Shown: one piece after another, positions 39,501-48,257 of the stretch
Position numbering within the stretch: the first letter of the stretch is position 1
Layout of the letters: each line of letters opens with the position of its first letter
Source: Streptomyces sp. S.PB5
GTDB taxonomy: Bacteria > Actinomycetota > Actinomycetes > Streptomycetales > Streptomycetaceae
Length of the DNA stretch: 64,000 nt
Direction: 5' to 3'
Assembly (NCBI RefSeq): GCF_030403745.1
Contig: NZ_JAQMWP010000010.1
Coordinates: forward strand, 310,001-374,000
Notes under the pieces: generated by a model
What the model saw: the letters and a program-made list of their open reading frames with translations, nothing else
The model's database searches: none
What the model was told of the DNA's origin: nothing
Program-made: the position numbers and the translations under genes

Positions 39501-40877
39501 ATGACCAAGCCGCTGAAGCAGATCCATCTGGCCGCCCACTTCCCGGGCGTCAACAACACCACCGTGTGGAGCGACCCGCAGGCCGGCAGCCACATCGAGT
39601 TCAGCTCCTTCGTGCACTTCGCGCAGACCGCCGAACGCGCCAAGTTCGACTTCCTGTTCCTCGCCGAGGGTCTCCGTCTCCGTGAACAGGGCGGCAAGAT
39701 ATACGACTTGGACGTCGTCGGCCGCCCCGACACCTTCACGATCCTCACCGCCCTCGCCGCCGTCACCGAGCACCTCGGCCTGACCGGCACCATCAACTCC
39801 ACGTTCAACGAGCCCTACGAGGTGGCCCGCCAGTTCGCGAGCCTCGACCACCTCTCCGGCGGCCGCGCGGCCTGGAACGTGGTCACCTCCTGGGACGCCT
39901 TCACCGGCGAGAACTTCCGCCGCGGCGGCTTCCTGCCCCAGGAGGAGCGCTACTCCCGCGCCAAGGAGTTCCTCGCCACCGCGAACGAGCTCTTCGACTC
40001 CTGGCGCGGCGACGAGATACTCGCCGACGAGGCGTCGGGCCAGTTCCTGCGGGACGCCAAAGCCGGCTCCTTCGTCCACACCGGGCAGCACTTCGACATC
40101 CACGGCCAGTTCAACGTCCCGCGCTCCCCGCAGGGCCGCCCCGTCATCTTCCAGGCGGGCGACTCCGACGAGGGCCGCGAGTTCGCCGCGTCGAGCGCCG
40201 ACGCCATCTTCAGCCGGTACGCCACCCTGGAGGGCGGCCAGGCGTTCTACACCGACGTCAAGAAGCGCCTCGCCAAGTACGGTCGCCGCCACGACCAGTT
40301 GCTGATCCTGCCCGCGGCGACCTTCGTCCTCGGCGACACCGACGCGGAGGCCGAGGAGCTCGCCAAGGAGGTGCGCCGCCGGCAGGTCAGCGGGGCCACG
40401 GCGCTCAAGCACCTGGAGTTCGTCTGGAACCGGGACCTGTCCTCGTACAACCCGGACGGCCCCCTCCCCGACATCGACCCCGACGTCAGCGGCGACCACA
40501 TCTCCAAGGGCCGCGCCCAGGTCCGCATGTACCGTGACCCACTGGCCACCGCCCGTGAGTGGCGCGAGCTGGCCGAGGCCAACAACTGGTCCATCCGCGA
40601 CCTCGTCATCGAGTCCGGCAACCGGCAGAACTTCGTCGGCACCCCGGAGACGGTCGCGCGGACCATCAACGACTACGTCCAGGCCGACGCCGCCGACGGC
40701 TTCATCCTCGTCCCGCACATCACCCCGGGCGGCCTCGACGTCTTCGCCGACAAGGTCGTCCCGCTGCTCCAGGAACAGGGCGTGTTCCGCACGGAGTACG
40801 AGGGCCCCACCCTGCGCGACCACCTCGGCATCGACCACCCCGACGAGGCGCGGGGCGAGCAGCGGGTGGCGTCGTGA
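39501..40877 (+). CDS. NtaA/SnaA/DmoA-family FMN monooxygenase (CmoJ-like)
   Basis: 458 residues, the length usual for this family. It opens with KQIHLAAHFPGVNNTTVW and has FAQTAERAKFDFLFLAEGLRLRE, HLSGGRAAWNVVTSWD, the long family insert RYSRAKEFLATANELFDSW, FNVPRSPQGRPVIFQAGDSDEGREFAA and VQADAADGFILVPHITPGGLDVF. The family attacks C-N or C-S bonds (NtaA, DmoA, CmoJ). CmoJ oxidises N-acetyl-S-alkylcysteine so that the C-S bond breaks. Overlaps the remnant of a third monooxygenase. Confidence 0.9.
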   Translation: MTKPLKQIHLAAHFPGVNNTTVWSDPQAGSHIEFSSFVHFAQTAERAKFDFLFLAEGLRLREQGGKIYDLDVVGRPDTFTILTALAAVTEHLGLTGTINSTFNEPYEVARQFASLDHLSGGRAAWNVVTSWDAFTGENFRRGGFLPQEERYSRAKEFLATANELFDSWRGDEILADEASGQFLRDAKAGSFVHTGQHFDIHGQFNVPRSPQGRPVIFQAGDSDEGREFAASSADAIFSRYATLEGGQAFYTDVKKRLAKYGRRHDQLLILPAATFVLGDTDAEAEELAKEVRRRQVSGATALKHLEFVWNRDLSSYNPDGPLPDIDPDVSGDHISKGRAQVRMYRDPLATAREWRELAEANNWSIRDLVIESGNRQNFVGTPETVARTINDYVQADAADGFILVPHITPGGLDVFADKVVPLLQEQGVFRTEYEGPTLRDHLGIDHPDEARGEQRVAS

Positions 40878-41360
40878 AGTTCTCGCCATCACGCTGATCG
40901 TGCACCGGCCGGACCCGGTCACGGGCGTGCTGAAGCCGACGCACGAACGGTTCCGCGAGGTACTCGACAACGCGCTGCTGGCCGAGGAGCCGGGCTTCGA
41001 TGGCTTCGGCGTGGGGGAGCGGCACGAGCGGCCGTTCATCTCCTCCTCGCTGACCGTCGTGCTCAGCCACATCGCCGCCCTCACCCGGCGCATCCGCCTC
41101 TTCACGGCCGTGACCACCCTGAGCCTGCTCGACCCGGTCCGCGCCTACGGGGACTACGCCACCCTCGACCACCTCTGCGAGGGCCGCCTCGACCTCTTCC
41201 AGGCCACGCCCGAGGACCAGGGGGACCGCAACGCCGAGAGCTACGAGGTGTTCCGGCAGATCTGGCGGCAGGCGGTGGACCTGGCCGCCCGTTACGGCGA
41301 CCCGCTGTTCTCGGCGAACGTCACCAACTCCATAGAGCCCTATGCCGAGCTGATCCGCTA
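40874..41360 (+). pseudogene. LLM monooxygenase, frameshifted and truncated
   Basis: The GTG at 40874 overlaps the upstream stop in the coupled style, but the frame hits TGA after MKFSPSR. Reading one base over restores ITLIVHRPDPVTGVLKPTHERFREVLDNALLAEEPGFDGFGVGERHE and continues as a good luciferase-like protein through CEGRLDLFQ to YAELIRY. One C appears deleted near 40882-40884, and the gene is cut off at about 160 of the usual ~350 residues, where the convergent membrane-protein gene begins. It was probably a third member of the sulfur monooxygenase operon. Confidence 0.8.
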
Positions 41361-41606
41361 CTGCATCACCAGGGCGGCTGCTCCCCAGCAGGCTACGAGG
41401 AAGACGGCGAGGATCCCGGTCGCCACGGCATTGCGCGCCCTGGCCGTGGCGGCGTACGTCTCACCCGCCGCCCGGAGCCTGCGCCCGGCACCGAGGAACG
41501 CCACAGCGGACACCGCGCACAGTCCCGCCGTGATCGGCAACAGCCACAGGATCGACAGGAAGAAGTCCGCGAGACCGCCGACCGTGCTGCCCTCCGTCGC
41601 AAGCAT
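41358..41606 (-). CDS. Small two-helix membrane protein
   Basis: 82 residues from ATG 41606, with hydrophobic helices at about 12-40 (LADFFLSILWLLPITAGLCAVSAVAFLGA split by the lipid core) and 60-81 (AVATGILAVFLVACWGAAALV). The loop between them is basic. I do not recognise a family. It ends in the debris of the truncated monooxygenase, and a broken kinase gene lies directly upstream, so it sits at a recombination scar. Confidence 0.65.
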   Translation of the reverse strand: MLATEGSTVGGLADFFLSILWLLPITAGLCAVSAVAFLGAGRRLRAAGETYAATARARNAVATGILAVFLVACWGAAALVMQ

Positions 41607-41628
41607 GATCGGATCATAAGCCGGGGGC

Positions 41629-42000
41629 TCAGCCTCCGGCAACGGCCGTGAGCAGGACGTTCGGCGACTCCTCCGGCGCCTGCCTGCCGTGCCGATCACC
41701 ACGCGCTCGCGCGCCCACGGCTCGTACTCCCGCTCGACGATCTCCCGCCGGCCGGGCAGCGGCAGCCCCGGCACATCGACCGTCCGCGAGGCGACCCGCT
41801 GCCGGTGCCCGGCCGGGTCGGAGCAGCGCACCTCCACCTCGACGACCCCGGCGCCCGCCCGCACGGCCGCGTCCCGCCAGGCGTCCCGCGTGACGGCCGG
41901 CGGATTGACCGACTCGGCGACGACGCTCAGCCCCTGCCGCAGATGCTCCTCGGCGAGCGCGTACCCGACGACGTACCCCACGGGTAGGCGGACACAGGTG
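41629..42000 (-). pseudogene. AAA/P-loop kinase fragment, truncated and frameshifted
   Basis: The minus strand encodes PVGYVVGYALAEEHLRQGLSVVAESVNPP, then TRDAWRDAAVRAGAGVVEVEV, VDVPGLPLPGRREIVEREYEPW and RVVIGTAG, the C-terminal two thirds of a small predicted kinase (AAA_33 type). The N-terminal P-loop is absent. After GTAG the frame is wrong; shifting it gives PEESPNVLLTAVAGG and a stop at 41629, the expected ending. So the gene has lost its 5' part and suffered an indel near 41695. Confidence 0.7.
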
Positions 42001-42002
42001 TG

Positions 42003-42044
42003 GGCGGCGTCAGTCTCCCTCCCCCGAAGGAGACTGACGCCGCC
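42003..42044 (-). terminator. Strong hairpin after the metalloprotease gene
   Basis: Perfect 16-bp arms, GGCGGCGTCAGTCTCC at 42003-42018 and its complement at 42029-42044, with a 10-nt loop. It lies 60 bp beyond the protease stop (42104) and marks the upstream edge of the broken kinase gene. Confidence 0.8.
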
Positions 42045-42103
42045 GCTTCCCCCGGCGCCGGACAGTGGACCCGGCATCGCCCGTGTGCGGCCTGTCTGCG
42101 CTG

Positions 42104-43189
42104 TCACCAGCACATGACCGCGGTTTCCCCCGAACCCCACGCGGAGTACAGGCGCACACGGACGAAGTAACGGCGGCCCTTGACGAGTCGGGCCCTGACG
42201 GTGGCGTTGCGCGGTGTGCCGCCGTCGTCCTGGCCGGCGAGGTAGCGGGCTTCCCCGTCCCGCTCCTCGAAGACCACCACGACGGTGTCGCTCTCGCCGA
42301 AGGTGCCCACGCTGTACTCGCGGGTCTCCGACGGCTCGACGGTGAAGTCGGCCTGCTCGCCCGGGCCGAGACGACCGAGCGGTGCCGAACGGAACGGCAC
42401 CAGCGCGGGCGGCGCCGGCTCGGCCGGCGGGTACCAGCGCAGGACGTACTCCTTGTCGGAGGGCGAGAGCGTGCCGGGCGGGCCCAGGCCCGCGCGGAAC
42501 TGCTCCGGCTCCAGGATCAGCCCTGCCGGGAACGGATACTCCATGATCGACTGCGGGTCCCAGGCGGAGCCGTTGACCTCGTCGGGGTCGAGCTTGCGCA
42601 GGATGTTGCCGAACGTCCGGTCGCGGGTCCAGAAGTTCGGCGGGCCCGCCAGCTCGGCGTAGACGGCCTCGTCGTCCCAGTGGATGCCCGCGAACGGACT
42701 CTGGTGCTCGTGGTGCATGCCGAGCGCGTGCCCGATCTCGTGCAGGGCCGTCCCGCGCTCCCCCTGCGCGGTCAGGTCCCACCCGAAGTTCATGGTGCGC
42801 TCGTGCAGTCCTACCCGTAGTGCGTCCTTGCCCACCGTCGACCAGGAGCCGTCGCCGAGCTGGAACCCGATGCGCAGTTCCGCCTCGGTGCGGTCGCCGA
42901 CCTCGGTGAAGGTGACACCGAGCCCCAGGTCCTGCCACTCCTGGAAGCAGCCGCGGACGACGTCCCGCTGCTTCTCCGAGCCGACCCACGACACCCGTCG
43001 GGTCGCCCCGCTGCCCGGGACGGCGATGACCGAGGCGTCGGACTCGCCGTCGAAGAAGTAGTAGTGCAGCACGGTGTTGTTGACCCACATCCGGTTTCCG
43101 CCGATGAGCGCGCTCAGCCGCTCGGCGGTCAGCCCCGGAGTGAAGACGGGGGCCGACTGCTGCGCGAGTGAGCAGTAGCGGAAAGCCAT
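42104..43189 (-). CDS. M12 (astacin-like) zinc metalloprotease
   Basis: 361 residues. Zinc site H150-E151-I-G-H154-A-L-G-M-H-H160-E-H is the astacin-type HExxHxxGxxHE signature, and SIMEYPF supplies the Met-turn. Family-like features upstream are MWVNNTVLHYYFF and CFQEWQDLGLGVTF. The C-terminal ~75 residues form a beta-rich PPC-like domain (QADFTVEPSETREYSVGTFGESDTVVVVFE). No signal peptide is obvious, unusual for an astacin, so export is uncertain. It is divergent from the AAA-LuxR regulator with a 70-bp gap. Confidence 0.87.
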   Translation of the reverse strand: MAFRYCSLAQQSAPVFTPGLTAERLSALIGGNRMWVNNTVLHYYFFDGESDASVIAVPGSGATRRVSWVGSEKQRDVVRGCFQEWQDLGLGVTFTEVGDRTEAELRIGFQLGDGSWSTVGKDALRVGLHERTMNFGWDLTAQGERGTALHEIGHALGMHHEHQSPFAGIHWDDEAVYAELAGPPNFWTRDRTFGNILRKLDPDEVNGSAWDPQSIMEYPFPAGLILEPEQFRAGLGPPGTLSPSDKEYVLRWYPPAEPAPPALVPFRSAPLGRLGPGEQADFTVEPSETREYSVGTFGESDTVVVVFEERDGEARYLAGQDDGGTPRNATVRARLVKGRRYFVRVRLYSAWGSGETAVMCW

Positions 43190-43259
43190 GCGCCAAGGTT
43201 GCCGTCACAGGGGCCGGGGCGCCTGAGTCGAGGGCTACTCAAGTCCCTGTGTATCAGGC

Positions 43260-45248
43260 GTGAGTACTCGCGCTCATGTATGCGTGACGACTTTCGAACG
43301 CGACGCGAAGACCCTGGAACTGCCCTGGCCCTTCACCGGCCGGGAGAACGAACTCGAGCTCATCCGCCGCTCCTCGGCCGCAGGTCACCACGGCATCGTG
43401 GTCACCGGCCCGGCGGGCTGCGGCAAGACCCGGCTCGTCACGGAGGCCGTCCGCGGTACCGACTGCGCCCGGGTCGCCGGGACACCCGAGATCCGGCACA
43501 TTCCCTTCGCCGCGTTCGCCCATCTGCTGCCCGAGGCGGTCTCCCTGCATCGGGCCGTCCAACTCCTGTCCGCCGTACGGCTGTTGCTGGTCGACGACGC
43601 CCATCTGCTCGACGACGCCTCGGCCGCCCTCGTCCACCAGCTCGCGGTGCACGGCCGCACCCGCCTCTTGGTCGTCGCCACGGACGGCACCGAGGTCCCC
43701 GGCGCGGTCTCCCGCCTGTGGACCGGCGAACTGCTCCCGCGCCTCGCCCTGGAACCCCTGCCCCACGAGGAGACGGCCCAGCTGCTCACGGCGGGCGCCG
43801 GCGGCGGCCTGGAGCCGCTCACCGCCAACCGGCTGCACCGCCTGTGCCAGGGCGATCTCCGCCTGCTGCGCGACCTCCTGGGCGCGGTCCGCGAGGCCGG
43901 CCTGCTCGCCCGGGTGCCGGGCACGGACGAGTGGGCGTGGCGCGGCCCGGTCCCGGTGACGGCGACCGTACGGGAACGCACGGCACAGGTCCTGAACCGC
44001 GCGGACCGCGAGACCCTCGAACTCCTCGCGTTCGCCGAGCCGTTGCCCCTGCACCTCGACGGCCTCGACCTGCGCGTCCTGGAAGACCTGGAGGCCGACG
44101 GCCTGGTCCTGGTCGACGACCACGGCACCGTACACCTCGCGGATCCCCTGCACGGCCCGGTCCTGCGCGCGGCGGCCGGACGGCTGCGGGCGCGGCGGCT
44201 GGCCCGTACCCCGGAGGAGTGCAAGGCGGCCCTGGAGACGGAGGCGGCCGCCCTGTCCCGGCGGATCGAGCGGGCCGACGTGCGGGAGTCGTGCGCACCG
44301 GTGGGGGAGTGGCTCGTGGCGGAGGGGGCGCCGGTGCCGGCCGCCTACGCCGCCGTCCGGGCGCGGTTCTCACGGCTGCGGGGAGAACTGCGGGAGGCGG
44401 CGGCCTGGGCGGGCGAGGGACTGCGGGACACGGCCGGCGACCCGGCCTGCCGTGCCGAACTCGCCCTGGCCGTCATGCAGTCCGGCGAGACGACGGACAC
44501 CGACCCGGGGGCCGACCCCCGTGTGGCGGCCTGGCTGGCGGCGGCGCGAGGTGACATCGACGGGGCGCTGGAGGCCGTGACCGAGGCCTACGACGCGGTA
44601 CGCCTGGGCACCCCCGGCAAGGCGCCCGGCGCTGCCGCACCGCAGGCCGACCGGCTTGCGCCCGCATCCGGACGGGCCCCGGCCGGGGAGTCCGTATCGG
44701 CCCCGCACGCCGGCGGGCTCGCGCACGGGAGCGATCCGGCCCCGGCCGGGCAGGTCGGGTCCGCACGGCAGGCCGGTGAGCCCACGCACGCGGAGGAGTC
44801 GGCTCCGCGCCGGGACGACGTGTTCGCGCTGCACGCCGACGCGCTCGCCCGTGCTGACGGGCCCGCCCTCGATCTGGCGGCCGGGCGGCTGGAGGAGCGA
44901 GGGTTCCTGCTCTTCGCCGCCGAGGCGTACGCCCAGGCCGTGCACGCCCACCGGGACCCGCGGGCCGCGCGCACCTCACGGACCCGGGCCGTCGCGCTGG
45001 CCGGCCGCTGCCAGGGCGCCCGTACCCCGGCGCTGTCCGGTCTCGTGCTCGGTGAACTCACCGCCCGTCAACGGCAGATCGTCACCCTCGCCGCCGCCGG
45101 ACTCAGCAACCGGCAGATCGCGGAGAAGCTGACCCTGTCCATCCGGACCGTCGGCAACCACCTGTACAGCGCGTACGCCCGGCTCGGCGCGGGCGGCCGG
45201 GGCTCGCTGCCGTGGCTGGTGGAACTGCCCACCGCACAGTCGGCCTGA
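43260..45248 (+). CDS. LuxR-family regulator with AAA ATPase domain
   Basis: 662 residues. AAA/STAND-like NTPase at the N-terminus: Walker A TGPAGCGKTR at 49-58, Walker B LLLVDDAHLLDD near 108-119. The middle is helical, then a low-complexity linker of repeated Ala/Gly/His/Pro units (about 460-520). The C-terminal LuxR helix-turn-helix is ELTARQRQIVTLAAAGLSNRQIAEKLTLSIRTVGNHLYSAYARLG (about 601-645, written here in two motif blocks: LTARQRQI and IRTVGNHL). GTG 43260 was chosen; GTG 43284 is possible. LAL-type regulators usually activate nearby operons; the divergent astacin is a candidate target. Confidence 0.85.
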   Translation: MSTRAHVCVTTFERDAKTLELPWPFTGRENELELIRRSSAAGHHGIVVTGPAGCGKTRLVTEAVRGTDCARVAGTPEIRHIPFAAFAHLLPEAVSLHRAVQLLSAVRLLLVDDAHLLDDASAALVHQLAVHGRTRLLVVATDGTEVPGAVSRLWTGELLPRLALEPLPHEETAQLLTAGAGGGLEPLTANRLHRLCQGDLRLLRDLLGAVREAGLLARVPGTDEWAWRGPVPVTATVRERTAQVLNRADRETLELLAFAEPLPLHLDGLDLRVLEDLEADGLVLVDDHGTVHLADPLHGPVLRAAAGRLRARRLARTPEECKAALETEAAALSRRIERADVRESCAPVGEWLVAEGAPVPAAYAAVRARFSRLRGELREAAAWAGEGLRDTAGDPACRAELALAVMQSGETTDTDPGADPRVAAWLAAARGDIDGALEAVTEAYDAVRLGTPGKAPGAAAPQADRLAPASGRAPAGESVSAPHAGGLAHGSDPAPAGQVGSARQAGEPTHAEESAPRRDDVFALHADALARADGPALDLAAGRLEERGFLLFAAEAYAQAVHAHRDPRAARTSRTRAVALAGRCQGARTPALSGLVLGELTARQRQIVTLAAAGLSNRQIAEKLTLSIRTVGNHLYSAYARLGAGGRGSLPWLVELPTAQSA

Positions 45249-45268
45249 ACCGGGCCGGCCCTACGACC

Positions 45269-45309
45269 GGCGGTCTGACCCCCGTGATCGGGGGAGGGGT
45301 CAGGCCGCC
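45269..45309. terminator. Hairpin after the AAA-LuxR gene
   Basis: Arms 45269-45282 (GGCGGTCTGACCCC) and 45296-45309 pair over 14 bp with one G-U wobble; 20 bp after the stop. It probably ends the LuxR transcript. Confidence 0.7.
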
Positions 45310-45389
45310 ACCCCGTGTCCGGAGGGGGCCTTGAGGCCGCCACCCCGACCCCGTCGGCCTGAAGCGGACCCGGTGAAGTCAACTGCGGT

Positions 45390-45523
45390 TCGGCAGCGCC
45401 CTGAAGGGGCGCGGGGCTGTAGCGATATGCGGCTCCGCCGCGCGGGCGCGACCAGCCGCGACGGCGCCGCAGCCGACCGTCAACCCTCGCTGCCTCGCTG
45501 CCTCGCGGCGGAGCCGCACATCG
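45390..45523. repeat. Streptomyces interspersed repeat with long dyad
   Basis: CCCTGAAGGGGCGCGGGGCT, then a block ending GCGCGACCAGCCGCGACGGC, is a sequence type I recognise as common between Streptomyces genes. Within it, 45423-45442 and 45504-45523 are complementary over 20 bp with one wobble, so the whole gap between the two convergent genes (45249-45541) can fold into a large hairpin. No gene is seen here. Confidence 0.6.
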
Positions 45524-45541
45524 ACACAGTCAGCGGAGCGT

Positions 45542-48148
45542 TCAGGCCGCCCCGAACGCCGAGAACGCCCACCCCGTCGCCTGATGCACCGTGTCCCCCG
45601 GCAGCGCCGCCCGCGCGTCGCGCAGCGCCTCCGCCAGGGACAGCCCGGCGTCCAGCCCCTTGTGCAGCGCGAGCATCAGCGGCACCACGGCCGCGTCGTT
45701 GACGGGCGCCGTGCACGCCACCACCCCCGCCGTGCCCAGCGGCAGCAACGCGGTGACCAGGCCGAGCAGTTCATCGGCGCCGACCGAGGCGAAGCGCGCG
45801 GTGTCGCAGCAGGACAGGATGATCCGGTACGGGCTCGCGTCGAGGCGCTCGAAGTCGTGGACGATGAGCGGCCCGTCGGCCATCCGCAGCGACGAGAAGA
45901 GCGGTCCGTCGGCGCGGAACGTCCCGTGCGCGGCGATGTGCGCGAGCGCCGCCCCGTCGAGCTCCGCCAACACCCGCGGCACGCGCGCCTCGTCGTCCTC
46001 CAGTACCGTCGATCCGGCGTACCGGCCCGCGAGTTCGGGCACCTCCGCCCCCTCGGTCGCGAGGCCGGGCCCACGCACCAGCACATGGCGCCCCCCGGCC
46101 GGCGCCTCGGTCTCCCGGGCCCGCAGCCAGCCGCTCGCCGACGGCGACACGCTCAGCACCCGCTCCCGCAGCGACGGCAGCAGCGCCCACGGCACCCGGT
46201 GCAGCCTGGCGGGCGGTACGACGACGACCGGACCGGAGCCGAGATGCGCCGCCGCCGGTCCCAGCAGCAGCTCCTCAAGACGCCGCCCCGCCGCCTCCAC
46301 CAGCGGCAGCCGTGCCTCCGCCCCGGGATGGGCCAGCCGCCGCAGCCCGGCCTGCACATGCTCCGCCTCGGTCTCCGCCTCGGCCAGCAGCCCGGCCTCG
46401 AACCGCCGCACCCGCCCCTGCCCGCACAGCAGCACCTGAACACGCCCGTCGAGCACGGCCAGTTCGACCAGCCGTACGTCGTCCCCGAGCCGTTCCAGCA
46501 GCCTGCCGGGGTCGAACCGGTGGCCCTCGCCGGGCGCGTCACCGCGGATGTGCAGGGTCCGGGAGCGTATCTCCCGCTCCAGCCGCCGCTGTTCACGCTC
46601 CAGCGCCGGAACGGGCCGCCCCTCCATCCGAGCCTCCTCCGCGCGGGCGGCGATCTCACGGAACGCGGTGAGGTCGCTCAGCAGCGCCGGATCGGACGGC
46701 GGCCGGGTGGGCGGCGTGGACAGCGCGGTGGCCCGCCAGCGCTCGCTCCACACCAGCAGCCGCCGCGGGCTGCCGGAGTCGAGGCTGGCCTGCTGCGCCA
46801 GTGCGGCGAGTTCGGCGCCCTGCGCGGTGGCCCGGGCCCGCAGCTCGGAGGCGCCCAGTGTCATCCGGTGGTCGTCCAGCACGTCGAGGCCGCGTCGGCA
46901 GGCCTCCAGCACCCCGCGCCCCGATCCGGCCGCCCGGGCCCGCAGCGCCTGCGCCGCCCAGCCCGTCATCCGCGCCAGCGGCGGACCACTGCGTCTGCTG
47001 CGCGCCGCGAGGGCCAAGTGCCGCTCCGCGTCCGCCGTCCAGCCGAGGCCCAGCGCGATCCGGCCCGCGAGCAGCGACGCCTCCGGAGCCGCCGGCGCGC
47101 CGAACGAGGCCAGCCGGTCCGCCACTTCGGCCGCGTCCGCCACCAGCCGGCCCGAGCCGCGCCCGGCGGCGGCCCGCGCCTCGATCAGCACCAGCCGGGC
47201 GTGCGTCTCCCACCACGGGCGCCGCTGCCCGGCGAACAGCCGCACCGCCAGCGCGGCGCGCGCGATCGCGGTGTGCGGATCGTCCGCCAGCCGGGCGGCG
47301 CGCGCGGCGACCAGCAGCAACTCCGCCTTGCGCGTGGACTGCCCGCCGTTGCGGTCCAGCAGGCCGATCGCCGCGTCCGCCTCGGCGAGCGCCTCCTGGG
47401 CCAGGCCGGCGGCCATCAGGACCTCGCAGCGCCGGATGTAGAGCATGAAGGACGGCGTGCCGAGCTTGGCGTACCGCTCCTCGGCCTCGTCCAGCAGCCG
47501 CAGCGCCGCCGGCACATCACCCGACCGGAACGCGGCGAGCCCCCGGCTCTCCACCACGTCCGCCTTGTCGTGGTCCTGGCCCGTGGTGTCCCACATCTCC
47601 TCGGCGGCGGCGAAGTCGGCCTCCGCCCGCTCCACCGCGCCGAGCGCCAGATGCACGGTCGCCCGCAGCGTCAGCGCCCGGGCCGTCCAGATCACGTCGT
47701 CCGCCTGCCGCAGCACCGGAACCGCCCGGCGTACGTCCTCCAGCGCCTCCCGGTGCAGGCCGAGCACCCAGGAGGCGAACGCCCGCCGGAACAGGACGCG
47801 CGCGCGGGTGTGGCCGCTGCCGATCGCGACCCCGCGCTCCAGCGCGTCCAGACCCTGCCGGGTGCGCCCCGCGTGCACCAGTGCGACCCCGAGAGCGGCC
47901 AGGACGTCGGCCTCCCGGTCCGCCGACTCCGCGCGGGCCGCCAGATCGCGGGCGCGCCGCAGATGGTGGAGGGCGATCCTCAGGTCGCCCCAGTCCCGCT
48001 GCCAGATACCGATGACCTGGTGGGCGACGGAGGCGTGCAGCAGCGGGGGATCGGAGCCGAGCACCTCTTCCGCCCTCGCCAGCGCCTGGTTGGGGGCGGC
48101 GAACACCATGGGCAGCAGTTCGAGAACCGAGTCGCTTCTCGCCGTCAC
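45542..48148 (-). CDS. TPR-CHAT domain protease-like protein
   Basis: 868 residues from GTG 48148 (GTG 48184 would add 12). Residues about 1-480 are TPR-like helical repeats (ALERGVAIGSGHTRARVLFRRAFASW, ALRLLDEAEERYAKLG and similar); about 510-868 are a CHAT domain, a caspase/separase-fold peptidase. The catalytic pair is intact: H741 in AHIAAHGTFRADGPLFSSL and C781 in IILSCCDTARF. TPR repeats usually sense or bind a partner and gate the protease. It is divergent from a subtilase-sigma-unknown operon with only about 110 bp between the starts. No signal peptide, so it acts in the cytoplasm. Confidence 0.9.
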   Translation of the reverse strand: MTARSDSVLELLPMVFAAPNQALARAEEVLGSDPPLLHASVAHQVIGIWQRDWGDLRIALHHLRRARDLAARAESADREADVLAALGVALVHAGRTRQGLDALERGVAIGSGHTRARVLFRRAFASWVLGLHREALEDVRRAVPVLRQADDVIWTARALTLRATVHLALGAVERAEADFAAAEEMWDTTGQDHDKADVVESRGLAAFRSGDVPAALRLLDEAEERYAKLGTPSFMLYIRRCEVLMAAGLAQEALAEADAAIGLLDRNGGQSTRKAELLLVAARAARLADDPHTAIARAALAVRLFAGQRRPWWETHARLVLIEARAAAGRGSGRLVADAAEVADRLASFGAPAAPEASLLAGRIALGLGWTADAERHLALAARSRRSGPPLARMTGWAAQALRARAAGSGRGVLEACRRGLDVLDDHRMTLGASELRARATAQGAELAALAQQASLDSGSPRRLLVWSERWRATALSTPPTRPPSDPALLSDLTAFREIAARAEEARMEGRPVPALEREQRRLEREIRSRTLHIRGDAPGEGHRFDPGRLLERLGDDVRLVELAVLDGRVQVLLCGQGRVRRFEAGLLAEAETEAEHVQAGLRRLAHPGAEARLPLVEAAGRRLEELLLGPAAAHLGSGPVVVVPPARLHRVPWALLPSLRERVLSVSPSASGWLRARETEAPAGGRHVLVRGPGLATEGAEVPELAGRYAGSTVLEDDEARVPRVLAELDGAALAHIAAHGTFRADGPLFSSLRMADGPLIVHDFERLDASPYRIILSCCDTARFASVGADELLGLVTALLPLGTAGVVACTAPVNDAAVVPLMLALHKGLDAGLSLAEALRDARAALPGDTVHQATGWAFSAFGAA

Positions 48149-48257
48149 TCCACGGATGGTAGTGGCCCGGGTGGTGCGCCACACCGGTTTGGCGCTGTAT
48201 CAATCAACAGCCCCGCGACTCTGACTGACGAACACCGCCCCAGTGGGAGGACACGCC

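Noticed and set aside
38277..40877. Alkanesulfonate (Ssu) operon
   Set aside because: The importer is a polar amino acid type with SBP_bac_3 lipoprotein, and a GNAT is included; SsuABC-type components are absent.
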